NCBI GenBank assembly: GCA_905373625.1
Contig: CAJPTS010000087.1
Coordinates: 1 to 7,543 of the forward strand
Length of the DNA stretch: 7,543 nucleotides
Direction of reading: 5' to 3'
From: Bacteroidia bacterium
Lineage (GTDB): Bacteria; Bacteroidota; Bacteroidia; Bacteroidales; CAJPTX01
Below the pieces are notes generated by a model. The model had not been told where the DNA came from. It was given only the letters and a program-made list of their open reading frames with translations, and did no database searches. Positions 1 through 6,494 of the stretch are shown here, piece by piece. Position 1 is the first letter of the stretch. Every line of letters begins with the position of its first letter. A program made the translations under genes and the position numbers.

Positions 1-1545
1 AGTGAGGCTGAGGAGGACACGGAGGCTACTTTAGAAGTGGTACGTAATGAAAATGAGGAGGGCGGCATGCGTCACTTTACAGTGGACGAACCTTACGATC
101 CTACGCTAGACCTGTCGCGTTATCAGATGCCGCCGCTCTCGCTTCTCGAAGAATATGATGATGGAAAGCAAGAGGTGACTCACGAGGAGCTTGTGGCAAA
201 TAACAAGATTATCACAGATGCCTTCTTGGAATTTGGCATTACGATAAAGAGTATTCGTGCTACCGTTGGTCCCACTGTAACACTTTACGAGATAATTCCT
301 GGTGCTGGAGTGAAGGTCACAAAAATAGAGAGCCTCGAGAAAGATTTGGCGCTACGCTTGCTTGTCTTAGGCGTTCGGATCTTTATGCGACCTGGGGCAA
401 TTGGTATCGAGGTCCCGAACAAGCATAGAGCCATGGTGTCTATGTTATCTATGTTACGTTCGCGGAAGTTCCAAGAAGACTCGGGCGTTCTTCCGTTAGC
501 ATTAGGCAAAACCGTGTCAGGCGAGCCTTTTGTAGTAGATCTAGAGAAAATGCCGCACCTCTTGGTGGCGGGGGCTACGGGACAAGGAAAATCGGTTGGG
601 CTTAATGTTATAATAGCCTCCATTTTGTATAAGAAACATCCAGCGCAGGTAAAGCTGGTGATGATCGACCCGAAGAAGGTAGAATTCTCGCCTTATGCGA
701 AAATTGAGAAACACTTCCTTGCTAAAATCCCCGATGCCGAGGAAGCTATCATTACAGACTCTGAGAAGGTTATCTATACCCTTAATTCTTTGGTGCAAGA
801 GATGGAATCGCGTCTTGCTTTGCTAAAAGATGCACAGGTGCGGAAGATCTCAGAGTACAATGAAAAGTTCATCGCACGTCGGCTTAATCCCGAACACGGG
901 CATAGTTACATGCCACGTATTGTGGTGATTATAGATGAGTTTGCTGACCTGATGATGACCTCCAGTAACGACGTCGTACCCCCACTCATGCGTCTTGCAC
1001 AAGTGGGGCGTGCAGCAGGTATCCATCTGATAATGGCTACGCAGCGTCCTACGACAGATGTGCTTGTCGGTAAAATTAAAGCCAATATCCCAGCGCGTAT
1101 CGCCTTCCGCGTCGTCTCGGGTATAGACTCTCGTACCATTCTGGAAATGCAAGGGGCTGAGAAGTTGGTCGGGAATGGCGATATGTTGGTGCGGGTCGAT
1201 AGTCTGAATGTCGAACGCGTGCAGTGTGCCTTCCTCGATACTCGCGAGGTGGCTCGGATCACGGACTTTATTAGCCAGCAGCAGAGCTATCCGTCGGCAT
1301 GGAAGCTCCCAGAGCCCGCCCAACCTGATAGCGAGGCGATGGAAGGGCTTGATAGCGGTGAACTCGACCCACTTTTCGAGGACGTAAAGAATTACGTGGT
1401 CACTACGCAACGGTGCTCCATCTCTGATATCCAGCGAAAATATAGTATAGGTTTTACGCGTGCAGGGCGCATCGTAGACCAGTTAGAGCGTGCTCACGTA
1501 GTGGGGGCTAGAAATGGTACTAAAGAGCGCGACGTGTTGCTCTAA
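1..1545 (+). CDS. ftsK: DNA translocase FtsK, C-terminal part (5' end outside window)
   Basis: ATP-driven double-stranded DNA pump that works at the division septum to clear and align chromosome termini. The frame is open to base 1 (514 codons visible, stop 1543-1545), so the gene starts upstream. The GTG at 37 and ATG at 67 are internal, because the usual N-terminal membrane segments are missing here. Seen in order: an acidic linker at the very start (EAEEDTE); the alpha domain (about codons 60-180, with VGPTVTLYEIIPGAGVKV); Walker A GATGQGKS at 571-594; Walker B IVVIIDE at 919-939; the conserved translocase stretch ATQRPTTDVLVGKIKANIP followed by SRTILEMQGAEKLVGNGDML; and a C-terminal winged-helix gamma domain (about codons 455-514, with IQRKYSIGFTRAGRIVDQLE). 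In studied FtsK proteins the gamma domain reads polarity sequences and contacts XerD. Both ATPase motifs are intact and the C-terminus looks complete. The identification is by family motifs. Confidence 0.95.
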   Translation, partial: SEAEEDTEATLEVVRNENEEGGMRHFTVDEPYDPTLDLSRYQMPPLSLLEEYDDGKQEVTHEELVANNKIITDAFLEFGITIKSIRATVGPTVTLYEIIPGAGVKVTKIESLEKDLALRLLVLGVRIFMRPGAIGIEVPNKHRAMVSMLSMLRSRKFQEDSGVLPLALGKTVSGEPFVVDLEKMPHLLVAGATGQGKSVGLNVIIASILYKKHPAQVKLVMIDPKKVEFSPYAKIEKHFLAKIPDAEEAIITDSEKVIYTLNSLVQEMESRLALLKDAQVRKISEYNEKFIARRLNPEHGHSYMPRIVVIIDEFADLMMTSSNDVVPPLMRLAQVGRAAGIHLIMATQRPTTDVLVGKIKANIPARIAFRVVSGIDSRTILEMQGAEKLVGNGDMLVRVDSLNVERVQCAFLDTREVARITDFISQQQSYPSAWKLPEPAQPDSEAMEGLDSGELDPLFEDVKNYVVTTQRCSISDIQRKYSIGFTRAGRIVDQLERAHVVGARNGTKERDVLL

Positions 1546-1624
1546 TCTCCGTTTCTCCGCCTTTTACGCCATACTGCCGATCGGAGTTTAGCGATCTTTT
1601 CCAGTCCTCTCAAACTATTTTAGC

Positions 1625-1632
1625 TACCTTTG
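1625..1632 (+). promoter_or_regulatory. Bacteroidota-type promoter, -7 element
   Basis: TACCTTTG fits the Bacteroidota -7 consensus TAnnTTTG and lies 50 bp before the ATG at 1683, between ftsK and the GT5-like gene. The matching -33 element is poor: the nearest T-rich candidate is TTTT at 1597-1600, with a longer spacer than usual. The same ten bases (CTACCTTTGC) stand before exbB, which supports both calls. Transcription would begin near 1636-1640 and could cover the three genes through glmS. Inferred from consensus only. Confidence 0.6.
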
Positions 1633-1634
1633 CC

Positions 1635-1664
1635 TAGGTGCTTTTGGTATAAAAGCTTAGGTGC
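1635..1664 (+). repeat. Small inverted repeat flanked by a direct repeat, in the leader of the GT5-like gene
   Basis: GCTTTT (1640-1645) and AAAAGC (1651-1656) form a perfect 6-bp stem around a 5-base loop GGTAT. The direct repeat TAGGTGC (1635-1641 and 1658-1664) flanks it. If the promoter call is right, the hairpin is almost at the 5' end of the mRNA. It might be an operator or an mRNA-stabilising 5' hairpin; the stem is short and A/T-rich, so chance is possible. Confidence 0.35.
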
Positions 1665-1682
1665 AATTAGCAATTTTGTGGT

Positions 1683-2498
1683 ATGAAAGGTAAGAAGATC
1701 CTCTACGTAAATCAGGAAGTCGAACCCTACATTGTCGGTAGTCATTTAGCCCAACAAGGTGCCAATTTGCCGCGTGCAGCTTTAGAAAACGGCGCTGAAG
1801 TGCGCACCTTCATCCCAAAATATGGCGTCATAAATGAACGACGCAACCAACTTCATGACGTGCACCGACTCTCGGGGCTGAATCTCATGATTGCAAAAGA
1901 GGACTACACCCTGATCATTAAAGTGGCTTCTATACAGGGAACTCGCCTACAGGTTTATTTCATAGATAATCTCGAGTTCTTTTCAACGCGTCACGGGATC
2001 TTGCACGACGAGACGGACGAACCATATGCAGACAACGATCAACGTGGCGTATTTTTCGCCAAAGGCGTATTAGAAACCATTAAAAAACTCCGTTGGATGC
2101 CCGATCTCATCCACTGCAACGGTTGGTTTGCCTCTTATATCCCACCTATGGTGCGCTTGGCGTATAAACACGATCCGCTCTTTTCAAAAGTAAAGATCGC
2201 CACCTCGCTATATGAGGATAATCTGAACGAATCGATTGGCGTTGCCCCAAAAGAGTCTGCCGCAGTGCTTAAATTACCTGAGGAGGAGCTGACACTCCTA
2301 GCAGACGGATCGCACCGTGTACTTTCTGAACTTGCCATTCGTTATTCTGACGCAGTCATTGTAGGAGATATGGATGTAGATCCGTCTATGATACATTACG
2401 CAGAAGAGCGCGGAAAGGCGGTACATACGCTCCGTACTCCAGAAAACATTGACGACGTTTACGCGAAAATTTTTGCCAATGAGCAAGCCAAAGTTTAG
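1683..2498 (+). CDS. GT5/glycogen-synthase-like protein, N-terminal domain only
   Basis: 271-residue cytoplasmic protein resembling only the N-terminal half of GlgA-type glycogen/starch synthases (usually about 470-500 residues); the C-terminal GT-B half is absent. Seen: opening strand KKILYVNQEVEPYIV (4-18); RTFIPKYGVINERRNQLH (41-58); VYFIDN (91-96); DNDQRGVFFAKGVLETIKKL (117-136), the equivalent of the GlgA segment before its HxHDW motif; and IHCNGW (143-148) where that motif is expected. The glycine-rich KTGGLxDV loop near the N-terminus, which binds ADP-glucose in true synthases, is replaced by GSHLAQQGANLP (19-30). Catalysis as a glycogen synthase is therefore unlikely. Similar short proteins next to DUF4270 and glmS occur in other Bacteroidales (recalled family knowledge). 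ATG 1683 puts the first beta-strand at the N-terminus, and no Shine-Dalgarno is seen. It is often annotated glgA or starch synthase; that would overstate it. Confidence 0.82.
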   Translation: MKGKKILYVNQEVEPYIVGSHLAQQGANLPRAALENGAEVRTFIPKYGVINERRNQLHDVHRLSGLNLMIAKEDYTLIIKVASIQGTRLQVYFIDNLEFFSTRHGILHDETDEPYADNDQRGVFFAKGVLETIKKLRWMPDLIHCNGWFASYIPPMVRLAYKHDPLFSKVKIATSLYEDNLNESIGVAPKESAAVLKLPEEELTLLADGSHRVLSELAIRYSDAVIVGDMDVDPSMIHYAEERGKAVHTLRTPENIDDVYAKIFANEQAKV

Positions 2499-3762
2499 TT
2501 GTGTCTTAGCATTATTGATAGGAGTCGGGGGAGCTCTCCTTTTTTGGAGTTGCCAGCAAGATAGAGACACGTGGGGAGGAGCATTTGTGCCCGAGCAGGA
2601 AAAACTGCAAATCCGCGAGGCTAAAACCTCTCTGTTCGAGACTTGGACAGATACGGCTGTCATTAGCTCGCGTACGGGTATTTCCGAAGCTAGGGTCGGA
2701 GAAATTTATGACCCTGTCTTTGGTGAAAAACGCTTGTATTTATTGACACAGCTCATTCCCAACGCCCTTTTTTGGAAGAATTATGACTTTAGTACAATCA
2801 CATTTGATTCTGTCTTTTTTGGCTTTCGTACTGAGGAAGCTTATCAAGGCGAGCCTTTGCTTTTAACCTTCTCGCAATTAGAGAATGAAATGGCGGTCAG
2901 CGATACCGCGCATAAAGTCCCTGCGAACAAAGCCGTTAAGGTGCTTAAAACTACGGAAGTGACGCCAAAGACAGGCAATTTAGTCCGTATCCCATTAGAT
3001 AATGATTGGGCTCGAGACTTTTTACAGGCGGGAAAGACCCACGTGGGCAGTTATGCTGAGTGGTTGAAGTACAGTTATGGTTTCCGTATCGATGCGCGCC
3101 GTAAGTCGCCTTCGCCCAATAAAGGCGCTATGTTGAAGTGGAGTCTGAGCGATAGAAATACGGGGATCTTCTTCCATTGGAAATACAATGATACCGCGCG
3201 TACGGTGCGACTGGGGCTTGTCAGTGAAAAGGCAAAGCGTTTTATTGGTATTGAAAGAGATTATTCGGGCTCTACGCTCCAAGCCTCAATAACCAAATCG
3301 CACACAGAGCAAGACGCTGAAAAGATTGTCTACGTAGAGTCGGCGGGTGATGTGCGTACCGTCTTAGATCTTACTAAGGTGTATGAACAATGGCGCGATT
3401 CGCTCCCTGTCACTGTCTTACGCGCAGAGCTGCGTATCCCTTTGGCATCTGCTAATGCCCCCCTCTCAGATACGCTCATAAATCGTTTGTATACCGTGGT
3501 GAAAAATGGTGGTAATTATGTAGCATCGCCCGATGCAGACAGAGGGCGTGCCGTCTACGATGGTTATTACAATCGGCAGGCTAAATACTATTCCTTGAAT
3601 TTAACTTATTCCATTCAGGCACTCTTGCAGAATCAATTGCCTGACAATAAATTATACTTGACGGGCGATACGAAAAACTTTGGCTTCGGACGTGCAATTC
3701 TTAATAATGGTAAAGCCACGTCTGACCCCATGCAGTTGGTTATCACCTATACGCGTCATTAA
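2479..3762 (+). CDS. DUF4270 family lipoprotein
   Basis: 427-residue exported protein of the Bacteroidota family DUF4270, function unknown. ATG 2479 is chosen over the in-frame TTG 2449 because it places a lysine-containing n-region and a hydrophobic stretch (residues 8-23) right at the N-terminus. The stretch ends at FWSC, and Cys25 is the probable lipid-bearing residue; the lipobox is loose, as is common in this phylum. After Cys25 comes QQDRDTWGGAFVPEQEK, matching the family's typical start (Asp-rich, then a TxGG...P segment). FETWTDTAVISSRTG (about 53-67) and YDPVFGEKRLYLLTQL follow, and the end is MQLVITYTRH, a typical family C-terminus. The rest is beta-rich with many Tyr/Thr. It is expected in the outer membrane, possibly surface-exposed given the Asp residues after the cysteine (inference). 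It overlaps the upstream gene by 20 bp and leads into glmS after 14 bp, so translation coupling is likely. Confidence 0.85.
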   Translation: MSKPKFSCVLALLIGVGGALLFWSCQQDRDTWGGAFVPEQEKLQIREAKTSLFETWTDTAVISSRTGISEARVGEIYDPVFGEKRLYLLTQLIPNALFWKNYDFSTITFDSVFFGFRTEEAYQGEPLLLTFSQLENEMAVSDTAHKVPANKAVKVLKTTEVTPKTGNLVRIPLDNDWARDFLQAGKTHVGSYAEWLKYSYGFRIDARRKSPSPNKGAMLKWSLSDRNTGIFFHWKYNDTARTVRLGLVSEKAKRFIGIERDYSGSTLQASITKSHTEQDAEKIVYVESAGDVRTVLDLTKVYEQWRDSLPVTVLRAELRIPLASANAPLSDTLINRLYTVVKNGGNYVASPDADRGRAVYDGYYNRQAKYYSLNLTYSIQALLQNQLPDNKLYLTGDTKNFGFGRAILNNGKATSDPMQLVITYTRH

Positions 3763-3776
3763 AAGATTACTCCCGT

Positions 3777-5612
3777 ATGTGCGGTATTTTAGGTTATATA
3801 GGGAAAAAAGATGCCTACTCCGTTGTAATAGATGGGTTACGCAAATTAGAATATCGTGGCTATGACTCCGCGGGTATTTGTGTCTCGGGAATAGCAACGC
3901 ACCTATATAAATATAAAGGCGATGTGGATAACCTCATCAGTCACATCGATAAAACGACCATCGAGGGGCATATAGGTATTGGACATACGCGTTGGGCAAC
4001 TCACGGTGAACCGAACAACGTGAATGCACACCCGCACGTCTCGATGCACGGCGAGTTTGTACTTGTACACAACGGGATTATTGAGAATTATGCCGTTCTC
4101 AAAAAGCGTCTTGAAGCCTACGGCTATGTATTTAAGTCTGAGACCGATTCGGAAGTCTTGGTCAATATAATTGAGTATATCTACCTACACTACAACAAAT
4201 CTTTCGAAGCTGCCGTACGCAAAGCGCTTCGCGTCGTGGTGGGGGCGTATGCCATTTGTGTTTATCCGCTTAAAGATCCCTCGCAACTCATTGCAGCGCG
4301 TTTAGGAAGTCCTCTCGTAATTGGGGTAGATTCGGACAACTATTATGTTGCTTCAGACGCCATCCCAATTGCAAAATATACACGCAATATAGTGCTGCTA
4401 GAAGATGGCGATATGGTGTTAATGACACACGATTCCATCTTGCTTAAGAAAGACAATGAAGCATTGCAGTTGCCCAATGTTACTACGGTGGATTGGGATA
4501 TCGAGGACACCTCGTTGGGCAATTTTGCTCATTACATGCTAAAAGAAATATACGAGCAGCCGATCTCTATACAAGATACCTGTCGCGGACGTATCAGCGC
4601 CGTGCATGACTTTGTGACTCTCGGGGGCTTGTACAACGTTCTACCGCGTCTGATAGAGGCAAAGCGGATTGTAATAGTTGCGTGTGGCACTTCTTTTTAT
4701 GCGGGGCTCTTAGGCGAATACTTGCTTGAGGATATAGCACGCATCCCCGTTGAGGTTGAGTATGCCTCGGAGTTCCGTTATCGGAATCCCATTATAACGC
4801 CCGAAGACATTGTCTTGGCCATTAGCCAGAGTGGCGAGACCGCAGATACGCTGGCGGCCATACGTCTGGCAAAAGAACGTGGCGCGTTAGTATTGGGGAT
4901 CTGTAATGTAGTCGGATCTTCCATCGCGCGCGAGACGCAGGCGGGGGTTTATACACATGCAGGTCCTGAAATAGGCGTTGCGTCCACCAAAGCCTTTACA
5001 GCGCAGGTTACGGTGCTGACTATGCTGGCGCTCTTATTAGGCTACAGCCGAAATAAATTAACGGACAAGGAGTACCACAATCACATACAAGCCTTGCTAC
5101 AGACGCCCGAGAAAATTCAACTCATTCTCGAGCGGAGTGACGTGGTAAAAAATATAGCCGAGCGTTTCTATCACGCTTCTAATTTTTTGTATCTCGGTCG
5201 AGGGTACTTTTATCCTGTTGCACTGGAAGGCGCTCTTAAGCTGAAAGAGCTCTCTTATATACATGCAGAAGGTTATGCTGCCGCTGAAATGAAGCACGGT
5301 CCCATAGCTCTCATAGATGAGAATATGCCTGTTGTCGTACTTGCCGCCAAGGACGGTTCGTATGAAAAGGTGGTAAATAATATCCAAGAAGTTAAAGCAA
5401 GACACGGAAAGGTGATTGCCATTGTCACAGAAGGGGACACAACTCTCCGTACCATGGCAGATTATTGTATAGAGATCCCTGAGGCAATCCCGCTCATAGA
5501 ATCTATTTTAGCCGTAATCCCGCTGCAACTATTAGCGTATCATATTGCATTGCTCCGTGGTTGCAACGTAGATCGTCCCCGCAATTTAGCCAAGTCTGTT
5601 ACGGTGGAGTAA
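3777..5612 (+). CDS. glmS: Glutamine--fructose-6-phosphate aminotransferase (isomerizing)
   Basis: Makes glucosamine-6-phosphate from fructose-6-phosphate and glutamine, the committed step to UDP-GlcNAc for peptidoglycan and LPS; cytoplasmic. At 611 residues it is full length (E. coli 609). The class II glutaminase domain (about 2-220) has the nucleophile Cys2 (MCGILGYIG), GHTRWATHG (69-77) and HNGIIENY (98-105). The first SIS domain (about 285-415) has CGTSFYAG (303-310) and SQSGETADT (350-358). The second (about 455-600) has KLKELSYIHAEGYAAAEMKHGP (488-509). Lys488, Glu491, His507 and Lys606 align with the E. coli isomerase residues Lys485, Glu488, His504 and Lys603. The C-terminus is the canonical LAKSVTVE. 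It starts 14 bp after the DUF4270 stop, leaving no room for a glmS ribozyme or a private promoter in the gap, so it is probably read from the upstream operon. No anomaly seen. Confidence 0.98.
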   Translation: MCGILGYIGKKDAYSVVIDGLRKLEYRGYDSAGICVSGIATHLYKYKGDVDNLISHIDKTTIEGHIGIGHTRWATHGEPNNVNAHPHVSMHGEFVLVHNGIIENYAVLKKRLEAYGYVFKSETDSEVLVNIIEYIYLHYNKSFEAAVRKALRVVVGAYAICVYPLKDPSQLIAARLGSPLVIGVDSDNYYVASDAIPIAKYTRNIVLLEDGDMVLMTHDSILLKKDNEALQLPNVTTVDWDIEDTSLGNFAHYMLKEIYEQPISIQDTCRGRISAVHDFVTLGGLYNVLPRLIEAKRIVIVACGTSFYAGLLGEYLLEDIARIPVEVEYASEFRYRNPIITPEDIVLAISQSGETADTLAAIRLAKERGALVLGICNVVGSSIARETQAGVYTHAGPEIGVASTKAFTAQVTVLTMLALLLGYSRNKLTDKEYHNHIQALLQTPEKIQLILERSDVVKNIAERFYHASNFLYLGRGYFYPVALEGALKLKELSYIHAEGYAAAEMKHGPIALIDENMPVVVLAAKDGSYEKVVNNIQEVKARHGKVIAIVTEGDTTLRTMADYCIEIPEAIPLIESILAVIPLQLLAYHIALLRGCNVDRPRNLAKSVTVE

Positions 5613-5641
5613 GCAGTACTGCTATAGGCTGCATTTTTTTT
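5612..5641 (+). terminator. Possible weak terminator or palindrome after glmS
   Basis: A perfect 12-bp palindrome, AGCAGTACTGCT (5612-5623), begins on the last base of the glmS stop region. An eight-T run follows at 5634-5641. The hairpin would be only 4 bp with a 4-base loop and lies 10 bases from the T-run. An alternative pairing is GCAG (5613-5616) with CTGC (5629-5632), one base before the T-run. Position and T-run suit a terminator between glmS and exbB; stem strength does not. Confidence 0.35.
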
Positions 5642-5713
5642 GCACGTCGCATTTTTCGCTCTAAAAGGAAACCTTATGAGACGAGAGGCAAGAGGAACGC
5701 TTTGCGTGTACTT

Positions 5714-5734
5714 CGTACCTTGAACCTCGTACCT
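5714..5734 (+). repeat. Short direct repeat upstream of the exbB promoter
   Basis: CGTACCT occurs at 5714-5720 and again at 5728-5734, 14 bp apart. It sits about 30-50 bp upstream of the -7 element of exbB, where an activator might bind. The spacing is not a full 10.5-bp turn multiple and the repeat is only 7 bp, so a regulatory role is a guess. Confidence 0.3.
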
Positions 5735-5762
5735 AACTTATTTCTCTCTCGCCGTAATTTTC

Positions 5763-5770
5763 TACCTTTG
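5763..5770 (+). promoter_or_regulatory. Bacteroidota-type promoter of exbB-exbD-tonB, -7 element
   Basis: TACCTTTG matches TAnnTTTG and lies 28 bp before the exbB ATG. A T-rich -33 candidate, TTTC at 5741-5744, is 18 bp upstream, within the usual spacer range. It shares the decamer CTACCTTTGC with the promoter at 1625-1632. Transcription would start near 5774-5778, giving a leader of roughly 20-25 bases with no clear Shine-Dalgarno. Confidence 0.65.
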
Positions 5771-5798
5771 CTCGCGGTAACAAATACGAAAACGGTTC

Positions 5799-6488
5799 AT
5801 GTTGAGTTTCCTCTTCTTGCAAATACAAGTGGGAGCTGCTGAGGCAGCTGCTCCAGCGCAGCTGGAGCTTAGTCTATGGGAGATGGCGCTAAAAGGCGGC
5901 TGGATCATGATCCCGCTCGCATTTCTCTGGTGTCTGGGACTGTATATCTTCTTCGAGCGCTTCTGGTCTATTGAAAAAGCAGCACGCGTCGATCAGAATT
6001 TTATGAACCAGATCAAGGAGTTCATAATGGAAGATAAGATCGATGCCGCACGAAGCCTTTGTGCGGCGAAGCGAACTCCAGTGGCAAATATGATTGCCAA
6101 AGGGATAGATCGAATGGGACGCCCCATGCAGGATCTCAGTACCGCGGTTGAAAACGTCGGCAATCTCGAGGTCGCAAAGCTAGAAAAAGGGTTGCCCATG
6201 TTGGCGACCATCTCGGGCGGAGCGCCGATGATCGGCTTTTTAGGCACGGTCATAGGTATGATCCAAGCATTCTACGATATGTCTATGGCGGGCAATAATA
6301 TAGATGTAGGGCTGCTCTCGGGCGGTATTTATACGGCTATGGTTACCACTGTGGCAGGGCTTATTGTCGGTATCATGGCATATTTTGGTTACAATTATCT
6401 CGTGGCGCGCATCGAAAAGGTGGTCTTCCATATAGAAGCTAATGCAATGGAATTCATGGATCTTCTGAACGAGCCCGTCTCCAAGTAG
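5799..6488 (+). CDS. exbB: MotA/TolQ/ExbB-family proton channel protein
   Basis: Inner-membrane component that, with ExbD, uses the proton-motive force to energise TonB-type proteins; 229 residues, normal for the family (TolQ about 230, ExbB about 244). Seen: a short hydrophobic N-terminus followed by an Ala-rich stretch (about 1-20); a first membrane helix (about 34-53, GGWIMIPLAFLWCLGLYIFF) followed by ERFWSIEKA, typical of the family; a cytoplasmic loop (about 60-130); and the two channel helices, about 133-158 (with APMIGFLGTVIGMIQAF) and about 175-200 (with TAMVTTVAGLIVGIMAYFGYNY). Thr150 and Thr183/184 sit where the family has its conserved polar pore residues. ATG 5799 follows the promoter closely. 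The ExbB versus TolQ name cannot be settled from sequence; the exbD and tonB-like neighbours favour ExbB-type use. Confidence 0.93.
   Translation: MLSFLFLQIQVGAAEAAAPAQLELSLWEMALKGGWIMIPLAFLWCLGLYIFFERFWSIEKAARVDQNFMNQIKEFIMEDKIDAARSLCAAKRTPVANMIAKGIDRMGRPMQDLSTAVENVGNLEVAKLEKGLPMLATISGGAPMIGFLGTVIGMIQAFYDMSMAGNNIDVGLLSGGIYTAMVTTVAGLIVGIMAYFGYNYLVARIEKVVFHIEANAMEFMDLLNEPVSK
5834..5868 (+). repeat. Two abutting hairpins with alternative pairings inside the start of exbB
   Basis: AGCTGC (5834-5839) pairs with GCAGCT (5844-5849) around TGAG. Directly adjoining, GCTCCAGC (5850-5857) pairs perfectly with GCTGGAGC (5861-5868) around GCA, giving an 8-bp GC-rich stem. A competing hairpin is possible: CAGCTGC (5845-5851) with GCAGCTG (5858-5864). 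The region encodes an Ala-rich stretch (residues 13-24), so repeated GCT/GCA codons may be the whole cause. If structured in mRNA, it would lie within the first 25 codons, where it can affect translation. Confidence 0.45.
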
Positions 6489-6494
6489 TGTGTC

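Noticed and set aside
850..1410. Long minus-strand open frame (186 codons) opposite ftsK
   Set aside because: It lies wholly within the well-supported ftsK coding region, shows no recognisable domain and has no promoter; it is an antisense shadow.
1547..1589. Possible ftsK terminator: CTCCG (1555-1559) with CGGAG (1582-1586)
   Set aside because: Only 5 bp with a 22-base loop and just three T after it; the 8-bp palindrome CCGATCGG at 1577-1584 competes. Too weak to call.
2449..2478. TTG start 10 codons upstream for the DUF4270 gene
   Set aside because: It would add MTTFTRKFLP before a signal peptide that is already complete from ATG 2479, and would deepen the overlap with the upstream gene.
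3763..3776. glmS ribozyme/riboswitch upstream of glmS
   Set aside because: The gap is only 14 bp and the preceding bases are DUF4270 coding sequence; no ribozyme core is possible in the gap.
5676..5723. 15-codon open frame with an AAGGAA stretch just upstream, in the glmS-exbB gap
   Set aside because: The peptide (MRREARGTLCVYFVP) is very short, lies upstream of the predicted exbB transcription start and overlaps the direct repeat; Shine-Dalgarno sequences are rarely used in this phylum.
5561..5842. Plus-strand open frame of 93 codons spanning the glmS end, the gap and the exbB start
   Set aside because: It overlaps two solid genes in another frame, has an unlikely composition and contains the promoter and T-run; not a credible gene.
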